Shown here: positions 22,787 through 36,340 of the stretch, one piece after another | How the letters are laid out: every line of letters begins with the position of its first letter | Position numbering within the stretch: position 1 is the first letter of the stretch | NCBI GenBank assembly: GCA_023055355.1 | Contig: JALJCS010000024.1 | Coordinates: 12,229,501 to 12,293,500, forward strand | Source: Agelaius tricolor | Taxonomy: Eukaryota > Chordata > Aves > Passeriformes > Icteridae | Length of the DNA: 64,000 nt | Reading direction: 5' to 3' | Program-made: the position numbers and the translations under genes | The notes under the pieces: model-generated | What the model saw: only the letters and a program-made list of their open reading frames with translations | Told to the model about the DNA's origin: nothing | Database searches by the model: none

Positions 22787-25700
22787 GCACTGTAGCTTGG
22801 TAGGCCTTCTAGTGCTTATTTTGTTTTGCCCTGATGGAACCTCATCCAAAAATCTGTGGTACCTGGGATGGATAGTGAACATTCAGCTTGCTTTTGTGGG
22901 GCTCCACAGCTTTTTCAACAGGAAACAGGGGCTTGTGAAGCCAGATTGGAGACTTAACCCAAGAACAATGCAGTGCTGGATGCACTCTGCAAGCAGGATT
23001 CTTCCCATTGTGTTGACATGGTTACTTTGTGGTTACTTAATTTTCTAGCTGATGTTCTGACCTAATTAAGGCCATTGTCACTAAATTAAAAGTCATGATA
23101 ATGTGACTGCTTTTGGGAGTAATAAAAACTAAAATGTTTGACGTGTCAGGATATTCACATCTTGGAAATATGATATTTCATGAAAATAGAAATAACTGTC
23201 ATTTTTTTGACTGGTCACAGTGTTAAGGGCTCTGCTTCTCTTATTCACAATGTGGCATTTGCTCCCATCAAGTCCTCAGATCTCTAATACAGCTAACAGA
23301 TTCTAAGAGAGGTATAGGCCAAAAGCTACAGTATAAAACTAGCCAATGAATGATTAAGAATGACATATGTATCATAATAAGTTAAAATCTGCTTGCAGAG
23401 ATTTTTCAAAGTCTTTTCTTTCCCTATCCATGCTAATGATAAACAGCTTTTGAAAATCTAGTTTTGTTTTATAGCTTACAGAGAGCAGTTGTATATTCTC
23501 TTTCTTTTGATATGTAGAGTTTTTAACCCTGCTTTAGCAGATGTTTAGCAAGAGAGGACTTAAACCTGAGTGCTTTCTCCTGCTGGCTTGTAAGATAGTT
23601 TGATTTTTTTTTGTTACTCTTTTTTGATATTGCCTTCTGGGACAACAAGAGCAAAGGTACAGCTTTGGAAGAAGAAAAGTCTCTTCTAAAATACATATTG
23701 AAAGAAGAAATACTCATTTGTTCATACTCATCTAGTGTCAAAGAACTCTCTTTTATTTTTCTTTTTCTTTATACTTGCAGCAGCTATTTGACATTGCCAT
23801 TACCTTCTCTTTATTTTGGTATTAAGTAATTGTTACAGCTGTCACAGGTGATACTGCAGTAATCAGGATTACTCAAATGAGAGGAAAAAATATTTTTAGT
23901 TTAAGAAAAAGATAAAAACAAAAAAGTAAATAATATGAAAAGCAATCCTGATTCCCTCTCCATTGAAATCTTTATTTGCATTGCATAAATGCTCAGACAG
24001 GTTACTGCATGCTCTTGATATTTTTTGCTCAGAAATTATCTTCCCCAAATGCATGTTAAGTCATTTGATAAGCGGAGTGACAAAAATGATCCTTGCTTTG
24101 CAAATGGGGCTATTTCTTCAAGGAAAGTATAGATTGGTGTGGACTGGCTTAAATCTTAAAAAATGTGGGTTTCAGGCAGAACCATGAAAACATGGGACAC
24201 AGGAGTGAAAGGAACTGCTGAGGATGAGGTCTGGGGCCAGGATGCTGCAGTGTGCCATGTCACATCAGGGACTTGAGCCCACATCCAGTTCTAGCCAATA
24301 TAGATACATTCATTCTGGTGTCAAAACTGCTACTTTAACCAGGTTTTCTCCTTCAGAAATACTGGCCCATCTCCCATGATTTATTTATTGATTTAACACC
24401 ACATTATTAAATTTAATTTCAGATTCTCTTTTGCCAAGGCAAAGCAAGCCAAAATTACATGTCTCTTTCTGTATGGCTTATCTCAGCCCTCTGACTAACA
24501 GCATTCTAGATGGTTCCACCTGTGGTAAATCTGGCCAAGTTGCACCTGCAGTGCTTCCACTTGTGTATGCCCTCCCAATAACTCTGACTCCTTGTGTGAG
24601 TCAAGGACAGCTGACTGAAGGACAGAATAACCAAGGGATGTGGGAAATAGAACTTTGAGTTTGTACTTCTGGTCATAGGGTGTGCGATTTTCCTTTTCTG
24701 AATCAAGAAAGTCAGTGTTTGATTAAAAATGCTTTTGGTCAATAGACTTAGTCAATAAACATAAGACCCTTGCATTCTGTATTGGCAGCAGGCTGAACTG
24801 CCTCTGTTTATTTATCCAATAAGTTCAGCAACAAAAAGAACCATGGGAAAAGTATTTTGACAAAATGGTCAAGTGGTCCAAAAATTACTTCTCCTGGCTA
24901 CTAAAGGCAAAAAGGCTCCAGAGAATTTGGAAGGAAGGAACAAGAGGCACTTCCTTGCAGTAGTGCTGGGAAGAACTGCCCAGTCCATTTGTGGCTAAGG
25001 AAGACAGTAGTGTGTATTAAAGATACATGTAGTAAAAATAAGAGAACTTTTCAAAGTTCTCCAAGACAGCTGGCTAGAAATGTATCACAGAAACCTATAC
25101 AAAAGACCAAATTTACTAAATTTATGGTAATACTAACAGAAATCACAAACTAGGGATAACAGAATACATAGAGACTGGCTAACCTGCCATCCTGCCATCA
25201 GAACAGGGAAGAAAGGCAGAAAATGTGATGAAAGTTTAAATCTGAAAAGAAATAAAAATATATATAAATATGAAAACCCATGATTTTTATGGCAAAGAGG
25301 TCATGTGAATCAAACCAAATATATTCTTTTAATTTTAATTAAGACTTGGTTTGTCAAGATAGATGGATAGACTATGACAGCACTACATTTGACCATCATT
25401 AAAAAACCTTGCTCTTTTTAATATCAGTATTGCATACATGAAATAAGATTAAACACTGGCAAAATAATAGACCTCAAGGAATTAATGCACAGAGGGAAAT
25501 GCCACTGACTGGGATTCTTCAATGGGTTTAAGGGATAAAAGTCCTGATTCCAAAACTGTTTTCAAAATATGCCAAGATTTGCCACCTGGGCATGTATACA
25601 GTGGAGATCACTGATGAGAAATGAGGAAATTATTTTAAATTCCATGAGCTAGAATATTACCTTTTGTCCTGCCACCTTCCTTTAAAAAAAGTTGTTGAGA

Positions 25701-27694
25701 AATTTGAGACTGGTAGAAAGACATGAGAAAAGAAGAGGAAATTCTTCACAAAGAAAAACCCAGCAAATTCAGCTGGTCTATCAGACACAAGGCTTGGTGG
25801 TAGTGTTTAAATAACTTAATGAAATAAGAAAAGATTTTCTAAAGGGCTTTTCTAGAATCAATGCCTGGAATCAGAATGCAGGCAAATTAATCTGAAAAAC
25901 ACAGTGCAGTTTTTTAGTAGTGATTTCCATTACAGCAGATAATTATTGGGAGAGATGGATTATTTTCCACTGCTTAGTATGCTCATCAAGATTTCATACC
26001 TTTGGAGAAGTTATGCTTTTGTTGGAAACCAGTCTTTAGGCTCTGTGTGAAAATGACGTATAATTGGCCTGGGATACAAAGACTAGACAATTTAATGGTC
26101 CTTTCTGGGCTTTAATGATTTACTCTGTTGATGGTTTTTAGGGAATTCTTGTGCATTTAGCACTGAAATACATGTAAGTTAGCTTGCTGCAGAAAAAAGT
26201 ATAAAAGGGCTGTACACAATTCAACTAAGAAATAAAGTGCCCTGAACTCTCTTCTTTTGTAGAAACAGCAAGAAATATCAACCTCTCTTCCAGTAGTTGA
26301 ATAAAGACCAGCTATTCAAAAAGATGAAAAATTAGCACCTTCTGTTGCTGTCAGTAGGTCAGTGTAACACTTGTGGCCTACTGAGTGCTCACCTGTGAGT
26401 CAGTTGAAAAGACTTCTGGCAAACAAAGGCTGTGCCTCAGAAAACCATGGAGCACTTCTGAGACAGCCAACCCAAATGTACATGGAGATCTAATAGGAAA
26501 AAGGTGGGAGAAAGATGGTCAGGTGAAAAGGGGAAGGTCTCCGGAGCTATGAAACGACTGGTTAATACAAAAACCTTGTGTTCAGCTTGCAAATATATTG
26601 AATTTAGTGTATTAGAGAGAGTTAAACAAACTTGTATTTATATAAAGACACACATCACAGTGAGTGAACAAATATTTCTTTAAAATAATTGATTAATTTA
26701 TTTTCCATCTTTCACCAGGAAACTTGTCCTTATTAAAAAAGAAAAATGTGAGTGTTTTGCAAAATCTGAGTTCCATTCAATATCCACTCCCTCCTTGAAC
26801 GTTTTGTCACACTTTTTTTCCTATAAATCAATGAACTGTAAGACGTCCAAGCTTTAATCAAAGGAAATGTTATTATTCTGCAGGTAAAAGTGCTTGCAAC
26901 ATGCCAAGGGGTGCTTGTTTAAACTTTAATGTGTAGAGAGCAGGTTTCATTAGTTTATGGACAAAATACATTTATTTATCATTAAATGTGAAGTCAAGAG
27001 TTCTGCAAGTTGGCTAACAATTCTGAGAGCTTCCAGATATAGTTATAGGAATGATCATAAGTATGCAAAAACTGTAGAATGTTACCAGTAAGGAAAGGAG
27101 AGTCTATTTTTGTCCTTTGAAAACCCCAAAAAAGACCAAAAAGAAAAATAAAAGGCCTGAAGTCTAGAATTGAGACTCAAGTTGAATAAAAGTTTTAAGC
27201 AATATAGACTTTTCTGTAGGCAGAGAAAAAACTCTGTGAATTCACTTGGAAACTTCACACTTTGTAGTCAAGGATTGAGGGAGAGGGACAACAGAAGAGT
27301 TATGCCCCCACAGTGCTATTCCTACCAACATTAACTGAATCATCTGAAGCTCCCAGTTCTAGCAAGGCAGGTTGGAATTTCTAAATGAAAGCTCTTTCTC
27401 CTGAGGTTTCAGGTACTTTCACTGTGGATTGCAGCTTTATCACTGAAAATTCTATTTTCACAAATCTTTTGGTGGTCCCAGTTGGTAAGTGCAAGAAAGT
27501 CAAAACCCTTTACCCCTCACTTTAGGAATTTTATAAGAAAGTGTTATTAAATTCTGCCAGCAGATGAAGGTGTACAGAGATTGAAGAGAATGAGAGATGA
27601 GAAGAAGGAAGCATATATTATACTGGAATGTTAGTATATTATATGATGTATATGTGGCATGATGGTTCCAAGGACAAGCTGTATCAGTTGAGAA
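22787..27694. other. gene-free AT-rich single-copy DNA
   Basis: No gene or clear mobile element is recognised. A perfect reverse-strand octamer ATTTGCAT lies at 23974-23981. The block at 25230-25330 is very AT-rich. The region at 26820-27000 is repeat-free and looks like possible conserved non-coding DNA, but this is impression only. Confidence 0.5.
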
Positions 27695-28085
27695 TTCACA
27701 AGCATTTGGGGCCTGATGGGATTCATCCCAGAGCACTGAAGGAGTAAGTGCATGTGATGGCAGGATGATGCCTCTCAATCATCTATAAAAGATTTTGGAA
27801 GTTTGGGGACATACCCATTGACTGGAAACTAGCCACAGGTATTCCAGTTTACAGGGAGGGCATGAGGAAATACACAGGAAACTACTGAATTGTTAGTTTA
27901 TCCTCAGTTCCTGGACAAATTGTGTGGAAGATCATACTGGGAATTATCCAAAGGCATTTAAAGAACAATGCAGTCATCAGGCACGGTCAGCATGGGCTTA
28001 AAAAGGGAAAGTCCTGTTTAACTGATTTGATGACTATGGGATGAGCAGGTTCACAATGTGCTGGGTGAAGAACTGGCTGAAGGTC
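27695..28085 (+). mobile_element. old CR1 reverse-transcriptase fragment, plus strand
   Basis: The plus strand carries decayed CR1 ORF2 sequence: 'ggggcctgatgggattcatc' near 27708, then ggaagtttggggacatacc, a 'catactgggaattatccaaa' segment and gtcagcatgggcttaaaaag near 27988, in the order found in the CR1 reverse transcriptase. Near 28060-28080 it jumps to tgggtgaagaactggctgaa, a later part of the same domain, so an internal deletion removed catalytic sequence. No long reading frame survives. Both element ends are lost. Divergence is high, implying an old copy. Confidence 0.65.
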
Positions 28086-29617
28086 AGAGAATCCCTTCCC
28101 TTCCCTTCCTCCCAGCTAAAATCAGGACTTCTGGACTACTGGTGTTCATACAACTAGAAAAGATACTCTATCCAAAGTGTTTGCATCAACAGAACAGAAG
28201 ACATATTACTGAAAGCAGTATATTAGTCCTATTTTGCAAATGAAGACCTGGAGTATGTACAGAGATGAAGGGCTTGTTTTTAATACCACTGTTAATGCTT
28301 TTCATTTATGCAGGTTCATCTGGGGCCAGGTCTGGTTTTGCATCTACTGAATAACTATTTCAGCATCTCATTAACACACAATCAGCCCTGCTTGCACTGA
28401 GTTGCTATTCAGTACCTGTTTATTTCCTGTTTCTCTCAGAAAAATCACCTGCCCTACTGAGGCAGGATATTGCCATCTAATCCTGTCGCATGCAGCTCCT
28501 GTGGCAGAAGAGGGAACTGAACCCAGACTCAATCCCTGACTTCTTCCTCACTCACAAGGTCATTTTTCCCTATGGCTGGTAATGGTGACTAAGTTTGTTT
28601 TTGACTAAGTCATAGCTCAATTCAGCTCCCATGCTCAGTTCATCTGCAATTAGTCAGCTTCACACAAATATTTACATGACATATGCTGGCTTGTTTTTTT
28701 TACTTCCCTGCTATAATAAAGGCCAAAATGACAAACTTTCATTTGCTTTAGCCTGAATGCAGTTTGACACTTCTGGCTGAGCGAGCTCCTTGGCACATTT
28801 CTGCTGAAATCTCACATGCACACGTGATCTATTGTAAGTGCTGAGTAAGCAACCATGATTTGGATCAAATACTGGGCCTGGGGCAACAGAAAACTGCATA
28901 GATTATCTAGTCCAGCTGCAAATTCACTTTCAAAGGTACATCTATAGCTGCCAGCCATACAGCAGCTTCTGTTCTCTCAACTACATTTCCTCTAGTTCAT
29001 GTATTAACAGTTGGTTGCTTACCAAACTGTGCTCTTCAAGGAAAAATATCTGTTAATGTCTCAGTGGAGTCGTGACCAGGGTAATGAAAATCATTACTCA
29101 TGAATACATTATGCAACAACTAAAAAAATAATCAATCAAATTGATATAATTGCCAAAGAACGCTTGTTCCTTAATAAAAACAGCAATAAGAAAAAGTACT
29201 GCACTTCAGCCTAGAAAGGTGGATGCAACTTTATCAAATTTAAGGTTTTGCCTCAATTTTTTTTATGATACTCCCTACAATTTGCTCAGTTTTGAGTTCT
29301 GAAGATGAACAAAAGTTGCTCCTGAATTAATCTGGTGTCAAAGGGCATTTAAGAGGCAGGCAACAAGGAGTGAGATAATCATCACAGGCAGTTTCTAATG
29401 GTGACAACACTGAAAATGTGTACCTTTCAGAATCATACTCACCACCTTGCAGAAACAGCATGTCCAGTAGTGTCACTACAGCTCTCTTCACAGAGAGCAG
29501 CAGGCACAACTTTCCTAAGGATTTCTCCTGGGGAAAGGCAGTGAGAAACCTCAGAGAAGAAGAGAAAACAATTCTTCTCTCTCCTTGCTGCACCTGTTGT
29601 TTGGCACGTGTGAAATG
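28086..29617. other. gene-free single-copy DNA
   Basis: No gene is recognised. A possible MIR-type fragment lies at 28222-28290. The segment at about 29055-29180 is AT-rich with repeated homeodomain-type cores (aatcattact, aataatcaatca). Confidence 0.5.
28222..28290 (-). repeat. possible ancient MIR/L2-type fragment
   Basis: The plus strand reads cctattttgcaaatgaagac and continues to cagagatgaagggcttg, which resembles the reverse complement of the MIR/L2 segment …gcccaaggtca…cctcatctgtaaaatggg…. Similarity is moderate and short. Confidence 0.3.
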
Positions 29618-29878
29618 TGTTACGGAGATTGTTTACTGAGAGTGATTTGTTAATTGGACTCTGCTGATGATTGTTTGGATTGATTGACCAATTAGGTCAA
29701 AGCTGTGTTGTGACTGTCTGGAAAGGGTCATGGGTTTTTCTTTCGTGTAGTATAGTGTAGAATCTCTTTAATATAGTATAGTATTAGTGTAATATAGCAT
29801 AGCTTAATAAAGCAATTGTTCAGCCTTCTGAAATCATGGAATGGGAGCACGTTATTCCCTGGCTGGGGGCACCCTGCA
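29618..29878 (+). mobile_element. solo LTR, ERVL-like, plus strand
   Basis: This 261-base element begins tgttacggagattgtttact and ends ggggcaccctgca, with TG...CA ends. Its middle carries a run of atatagtatag-like units, and a polyadenylation signal AATAAA (29806-29811) lies about 70 bases before the 3' end. It resembles ERVL-type LTRs of songbirds (TguLTR5 group). No viral coding sequence flanks it. The flanks share only aatg, partly overlapping the terminal CA, so a target-site duplication is not proven. A CR1 copy starts about 10 bases after its 3' end. Confidence 0.65.
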
Positions 29879-29888
29879 ATGATACAGC

Positions 29889-30450
29889 AGGACTAGGGAA
29901 ATGATTGCTTCCCTGTGCTCAGCACTGTTGTCGCCACATCTCGAGTGCTGTGTCCAGTTCTGGGCCCCTCAGTTCAGGAAGGACATTGAGGTGCTGGAGG
30001 AAATCCAGAGAAGCCCAACAAGGCTGGAGAAGGGTCTGGAGAACAATTCTTATGAGGAGCAGCTGAGGGAGCTGGGGCTGTTTAGCTGGGAGAAACAGAG
30101 GTTCAGGGGGGTTCTGATCACTCTCTTCAACTACCTCAGAGTGGTTGGTAGCCAGGTGGGGGCTGGTCTCTTCTCCCAGGCAACCAGGACAAAGGGAGAT
30201 GTCCTCAAATTTCTCCAGGGCAGGTTTAGATTGGAAAGATTTATATTAGGAATGTTTTCTTTCATGGGATTGTTGTCCAGCATTAGAGCAGGCTTTCCAG
30301 GTAAGTGGTGGAATCCCTGGAGGTATTTGAAGGGCATGCAGACATAGCTCTAAGGGACATGGTTTAATGGAGGGCTTGGCAGTGCTGTGTTAGTGGTGGG
30401 ACACAATGATCTTAAAGGCCCTTTTCAACCTAAATAGCTTGATGGTTCTA
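29889..30450 (+). mobile_element. CR1 LINE, 5'-truncated, plus strand
   Basis: This copy opens inside the reverse-transcriptase gene. The frame at 29901-30347 (148 codons) begins with the conserved CR1 ORF2 C-terminus, including 'SPHLECCVQFWAPQFRKD' and 'QLRELGLFSWEKQRFRG', and then runs on into the 3' untranslated region in a non-native frame. After it come ctcttctcccaggcaaccag, ggcaggtttagattggaaag, and a tail with gtgggacacaatgatcttaa and aaggcccttttcaaccta, ending at tgatggttcta (30440-30450). The enzyme's catalytic part is missing, so the copy cannot move by itself. It lies about 10 bases after the LTR at 29618-29878. Confidence 0.9.
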
Positions 30451-32064
30451 CAAGAATATGATTTAAATTGCAAGACATCTCACTAGGTCAGTATCGTGAT
30501 GTGTTAGGTGTTGTGCAGGATAAATGTAGCACCTGAACCTAAAGGCATAGACATGGAAAATAAAAGATAAGAATAAATAAATGTGAAGATAATCTGAGTA
30601 GGTTGGTTGGAAAAAGAATAAGAAATGGAGTAACAAAATGAAAGCAACTGTGAAATTCACTGTTCCTTTCTTTGGACTACTTCAATTATACAAAAAAACC
30701 CAACAAACCCTCTTAGAAATAAGCTATCTGAGAGGGAAAGCTGTTAAATAAAATAAAACCTATTCCTCATATGAATAATTAAACATATTTGTTTCATTCT
30801 TTTAGGTTTTCAGGCCACCAGATTTATCAAGCCTGTTGGTAAAGAAATAACTTTAATGTAAGAGCAAGGAACCAAGTGAGTCATATATAAATTAGAAAAA
30901 ACTAAAATTGTGGTAAATTTTCTTCAGTCTTTTGTTGCCTAACATCAACTTTATGTCCCTGACAACATTAACAACAAGAGCCAGCACTCTATATCCTGAG
31001 ATGTAATTAAAATACACACAAAGCTCTGGGCCCATATACAAAATACACTGAGAAATTCATGCAAATGGGGAAAAATTCAGTACTACATTCTGAAAAAGCT
31101 TATTCATACCAGTAGCCCTCCTACACAAGAGCTTTATTCTTAATTTTCTCTCACCAAATTACTAGAGAAAGGGGTTTTGTGAAAAAAAGCTGAAGGTCAC
31201 ACTACCAAGGCAATATTAAACTAAGGGGAAAATGTGTTGCAGAACTGAAGGCATTAGCATTTAAACCAACCTGATTTAGATTGTAGAGATGTAAAACTTG
31301 ATCTTTTCATACAGTAAAGCTTCTTTTATTGTTACCAGCTGTAGCACTGCATCTTCCTGTTATAAATGCTGTGTTTACTCCATTTCTCTGTGAGTAAGTT
31401 CCTGCTTGGCACAGAGCTGGAATTAGTGTCCTTATGTCCCTTTTCCCACCAATTGCCTACATTCAGAGCTTGCTGGGACAGGGCAATGAAGTGTTGAAGC
31501 TGGAGTGGATTCTGGCTCATCCTGGACAGGGAATGGCTCCTTTACTGGTGTAACCTAAGTCTAGATCCAGGGTAAAGAAGAGTCAGGTATCTGTGCTCAG
31601 AGCTGAGACAGCACAATACAAAAATTATTTAAATGACAGGTGTGAGAGCAGCAGCTCCTAGTGCTGTAAGTTTTCCTGTTCAGTGTCAGGAGGGGGAGAA
31701 CTGTGTGGCAGGAGAAGGAAAGGGTGATGCTTTGCCTGCTGGCACTGTCATCCCTTCAGTCTGCCCAGATGCTCATAAAACCTCAGCCTGATGCACTGAG
31801 GCTGCCAGCTCTCAGCTTTTCTCCTCACTAATATTTCAGTGTTATCCCGTGGCATTACCTCACTGTGTTTTTGTCTCTGGCCTGATACATTATAGCCTTG
31901 TGCTAAACTTTGTCCAAAAGAATCTGCTTTACTGTGTGAAAACAGTCTGTCAGGACAAAGGACCCATGCCAGCTCAGTACAAAAATACCTCTTTTAACTC
32001 AGAGATGCATCTTCTAATGATTTCAGCTCAAGAATTCAAAGTCATTCTGTGTTTCTCTAAAAAG

Positions 32065-32088
32065 AACAAAACAAACAAACAAACAAAA
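32065..32088 (+). repeat. (AAAC)n microsatellite
   Basis: About five to six tandem copies of a four-base AAAC unit on the plus strand. Confidence 0.85.
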
Positions 32089-34770
32089 TCTCAATCATCG
32101 TTTAAATAACCCTTTATTAAATAGCTGAGAAACTGGCAAAATGCCAGATTTTATTATAGATCCTAAATGACTGTGGCTAATTTGTGAGGAGATAGACATT
32201 CTATCATCTCCCCTGAGCATTATCTGAGTTCACTGCCTTATTTGGTTGTAGTTTATAAGCTATAATGTTATTTTAGCTTGAAAATAGGGAGAAGAAAAAT
32301 GACCATAACAATCTGGGTATGCATTTACCAGCTGCCCTGCAGATAAGATAGGTAATTTTGGCAACCTTTGTCTTCTTGTGACCACATTTTAAAGTAAAAT
32401 ATATCTACTGTAAAGTACACATATCTCTGATGAAGTGTGGTTTTGAAGGAACAGAGAAGGTCAGATGTAATTTGATGTCATATTATGCCATGTGTTGACT
32501 TAAGAAATCAGAGGTGTAAATCATTTAATAAGGTTACTGTAAGGTGTACAAGAGAGGATATTTCACCATGAAATCTCTGCAGGAAGCTTCAAAATACATT
32601 ACCAAAGTAAACACTGATGCACAGGTAAAATGCCTTTTGAAGAAATTTTCTGTAAGTATTAACTAGTGTAAAGAAGCAGTCATTTGCACAGAAAAGCATG
32701 ATTAAAAATTGTTTGAGATAACAAAAAGGTCTAGTTAGGGGAAACTTTAATTTCCTTTTCTTTTTTTTCTTTTTCTTTCCCAGTTAAATTGGAAGAACTA
32801 ACTCCTACACTCCAAAGCAAGTACCTACAAGGCATCTAAATCCCAGTAAGTCCTGTAGATAGCTGGAGCAGTAACTGCTTATTCAATATCAAAACTTGAT
32901 GCTGAACAGGGTGCCATGTCCTCAGCTGCCGATGGAACTTGAAGGATGTGACAGCTGCCCTTCAAAACACAGTTATTTAAAATATTTTTGGAAGGGTTGG
33001 TGATGTATGAGGGATGTTTTACTCCTTATCCTTGTGGGTACATGTAAGAAGTTGTGAGCAGTGGTGGTGGAGAAGCCAGGAGGAACACAGTGCAAGGTGT
33101 CTTGTGGAAATGGTCCTGACCTGTGCTGAAGGACCAGGTGTCTGTGAATGTGTGGTTTCATTCATTCATGCTCTACTGGGGTATTTTTCTTCAGAATTAA
33201 ACAGAATCCAGCCTTTCTGGAGACAAATAGTCATTTCAATGCATCACAAAGTATTACCCAGTTACCTCATCTCTGAGACATGTACCTTGTTTTTTATTAA
33301 AAAATATGAAGCTTGAATTTGAAGACACACACAGAGGAATAATACAATAATTTTCTTACTAATTTGATACATTTTTGTTTTAAAAAAAAAAATCACTGTA
33401 TCTTTTCATCAGATTAGCTTTGCACCAGGCCTAGATCTGTTTTTTCTGCAATGAAGAGCACTATAGCACTAGTTATTTCCTCTGCAGGAATGCACTCATA
33501 TATTCATGAGAAAACAGGAAAGCTGGGCATTTGATTGTGTCTTCTTTGGGGCACAAAGGCTGGGTTTGAGGTCTGAAGCATTCATAGGTGACATCAGCAG
33601 TTTCTCATATGCTGGGTTAAGAGGCCATATATTTAAGGAGCCTTGTATTTAAAATGTACTCTGAATTCTGAAAATGACCTGCATGGAGGACAAGACTGAA
33701 CTCTTGATCAGTGCTGCATCCTTTGCAAGAGCCAGAGGTGCTGAGGGAAGTGAGAGGAGATTAGTAAAAAGATTTCATAACCATAGTGTGAACCTAATTT
33801 TTATGAGGTGTCCATCCATCAGCCTAACTTCAATGTCTTCTTAAGGAAAAAGCAGCACTTGATGTCTGACACAGCAGATTGACATCCCTTAAAGCTTTCT
33901 TTAAGCACTGAGCTGTTTCCCTCTCACAGCAGGAGCTGGATGGAGTGTTTGAGGTCCTGCTTATTGCTCTGCTCATGGGAAAGAAGCAAGTCCATATGCT
34001 GCTGACCAGGTGGGAATTTGTATCACCCTCTGAAGTGTAGGTATGATAAAAAAAATGAGTGTATAATTTGGATAGGATTTAAAGTATACATTTAAATGCA
34101 GCACTTGACTTGTATTTTGCCTTTTATTCTTGGCCAATTCTAATGTGTGAAGAGCACCAGCAGTGAAATTACATTTTGTGTACACATTGATGGGGGGAGA
34201 ACTTATCAAAAGAACATGTTTCTGGCAAAGCAGACCTGCTTAGCTTAAACATTAAATATGTGAAAGGGGTTTCCTGGTATTTAAAATATTATTTAGAGAT
34301 GTACAATCCTGTGGGCTGTGAGCTGCTTCCACCACTACTTCTGAATAGAAGGAATAATTGCAACACTTCATAACTCTTGCATTGAGTCAAACCTGAATAA
34401 TTCTCACTCAGGATCCCTGAGCCACTGCAGATGAGCAGAGGTGTCCCCAGCCCAGCTTTTCTGTGCTATTGAGTAAAAGCTGCAGAAGCAGCTGAAACTG
34501 CTGTAGTGCACAAAAATCCTAGGATTCACCTTCTAGCCACAGAAATCTTACCCTCATAGGTGCATATTTTAAAAAAGTTATTTCAAGGAGACTCTTCAGT
34601 CCTCTGGTGCTTAGTTTGTAGTCCTGAACTTTGCCTCTATACCATGCCATTGGCATAAGCTTAGGTATGGCAGTCACAAAGCTAGAGAGGCAGGAGGTTT
34701 GTAGGTGGCCTAAAGTTTCCCCAATCTGTACTGCACCAACACATTTTAATGTATAGTTACTTAATTTGCA

Positions 34771-34818
34771 CTTAAATTTTACACATGCATACCTATGTAT
34801 ACATGTGTAAATTTGAAG
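34771..34818. repeat. inverted repeat with 22-base arms (hairpin)
   Basis: The arms 34771-34792 and 34797-34818 pair at 19 of 22 positions, with a four-base loop (ctat) between. Mismatches fall at 34774/34815, 34777/34812 and 34788/34801. The core pairs acacatg with catgtgt. The size resembles the stem of a small-RNA precursor or a miniature inverted-repeat element, but the loop is very short and the sequence is AT-rich. Confidence 0.55.
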
Positions 34819-36099
34819 GTCTAGTGTTAAATTCTTAGACTACTTTGAAGTGTATTTGTTGTGATGGTGGAATAAATTGAGAAAATTGTCTTTCATACTT
34901 TCAGTTGCAGGCTGTTTGCAGTGCTTAGTGCCCAATCCTCAGAGAAGGAATCCTGTCTGACACAGGGCCAGCTGCCCTATGTGCACTCAGGTCATTTGTT
35001 ACAGCACCCACATTTTCACAAGCCAGCCTGATTCCAAAGCTCTTGCGAAGTTGCAAGGGAAGATTCGAGCCTGTAGTCTTTGATCTACACCTATGCAGAG
35101 ATATATCAGTTAAGAGTGCAAAAAAATTCCTATTCTTAATATAAATGTTCCACATTTTCCTGAAAGGTTCACTGAGGAACTGGGAAATTATTGGACCTGT
35201 GATATATTTGCCATGAAGGTGACTTGCACCTGAACATGTGTCTGAGACATCCTAGGCACTGATTATTCTGCTATAAAGCATGTCCATATGCATGGCCAGG
35301 TTTTTCAGATGCACAGAATTTGCTCTGATGTGGCTGCTAGACATCTGGAAATCCTGGACACCTGACTAGACTTCAAATTCAACCTGGCTAAAATAGCCAG
35401 GGAAAAATGAATGTTTGTCTGAGAAGCCTGGCTCTACAACATCTGCCTTGATATAGCTTTATCATTAGAAACCAAAGAGTAAAACAGAAATATGTAAACA
35501 AGAGTACAGAACCCCACATTTTTTTTTAATGTGTGAAAATTATTCTTCCTGTGAGAAGGCTTATCTTCCTCGGGAAACTGGCATAAACTCTACTGTGACT
35601 CCCCAAGGGATCTACTGATATCAGCAAATCCACCCAATAGCAGTCACTTAAGGAGCTCCTCGACATTTTCCAGAGTCATTTGAGCTTCTGGGATTTTCAG
35701 TCTGAAATCTTGTTTCCAGACATCTGACCCCTGGATACTGTTCAGCCTTGAAAATGTTAATTTTGAACTCTAAGAGCCTCTTTAGCAAGGCTACTAGAGG
35801 ACTCCTGTACAGCAACAGTAATCACCATTTCTCTCAGAGTGGAATCAAAGACTGCCCGATCAGTCTAGTGCAAGGCAGTGTTTGTGTATGAGTTATAACT
35901 AATGAGGAATTGAAAGAGAATTGTTTCATTCCCAGGTTAAGCACTGCTGGTGAAATTAGCAAATGTGATTCCTTTTTTCCCTCAAGGCATGAAGCTGGAG
36001 AAAAAAGCAAGACGAGAGGGAAGCAGCTTCTGCATTTTTCTTCTAATCAGCCATGCGTATTAGCGTATAAGGCAAGACAGGAAGGTAATATGAGAATCA

Positions 36100-36340
36100 G
36101 GCAAGCAGCCAGATGACATTGTGTAAAGCATCTTTGTATAACTGCCAGCTAGTGTCTTATAATATTGAACACTGAAGTTTCTATTTAGCAGTGTTGATTG
36201 AATGGTGGGAAAAAAAAGTCCAGGCAAGGATAATGTCTGTAATCAGCACTGCACGATTGCCATTGTCTATGCTTGGTATACTTAATGGAGAAGCTAATTA
36301 CCATGTGTTCATTTTTTATTACGTTTACTATATTGCATAG
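36100..36340. promoter_or_regulatory. candidate conserved non-coding element
   Basis: A repeat-free block with segments such as tacttaatggagaagctaat and attacgtttactatattgca, dense in homeodomain-type cores and with no open frame of note. Base content and lack of decay signs resemble conserved vertebrate enhancers. This is a judgement by eye only. Confidence 0.22.
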
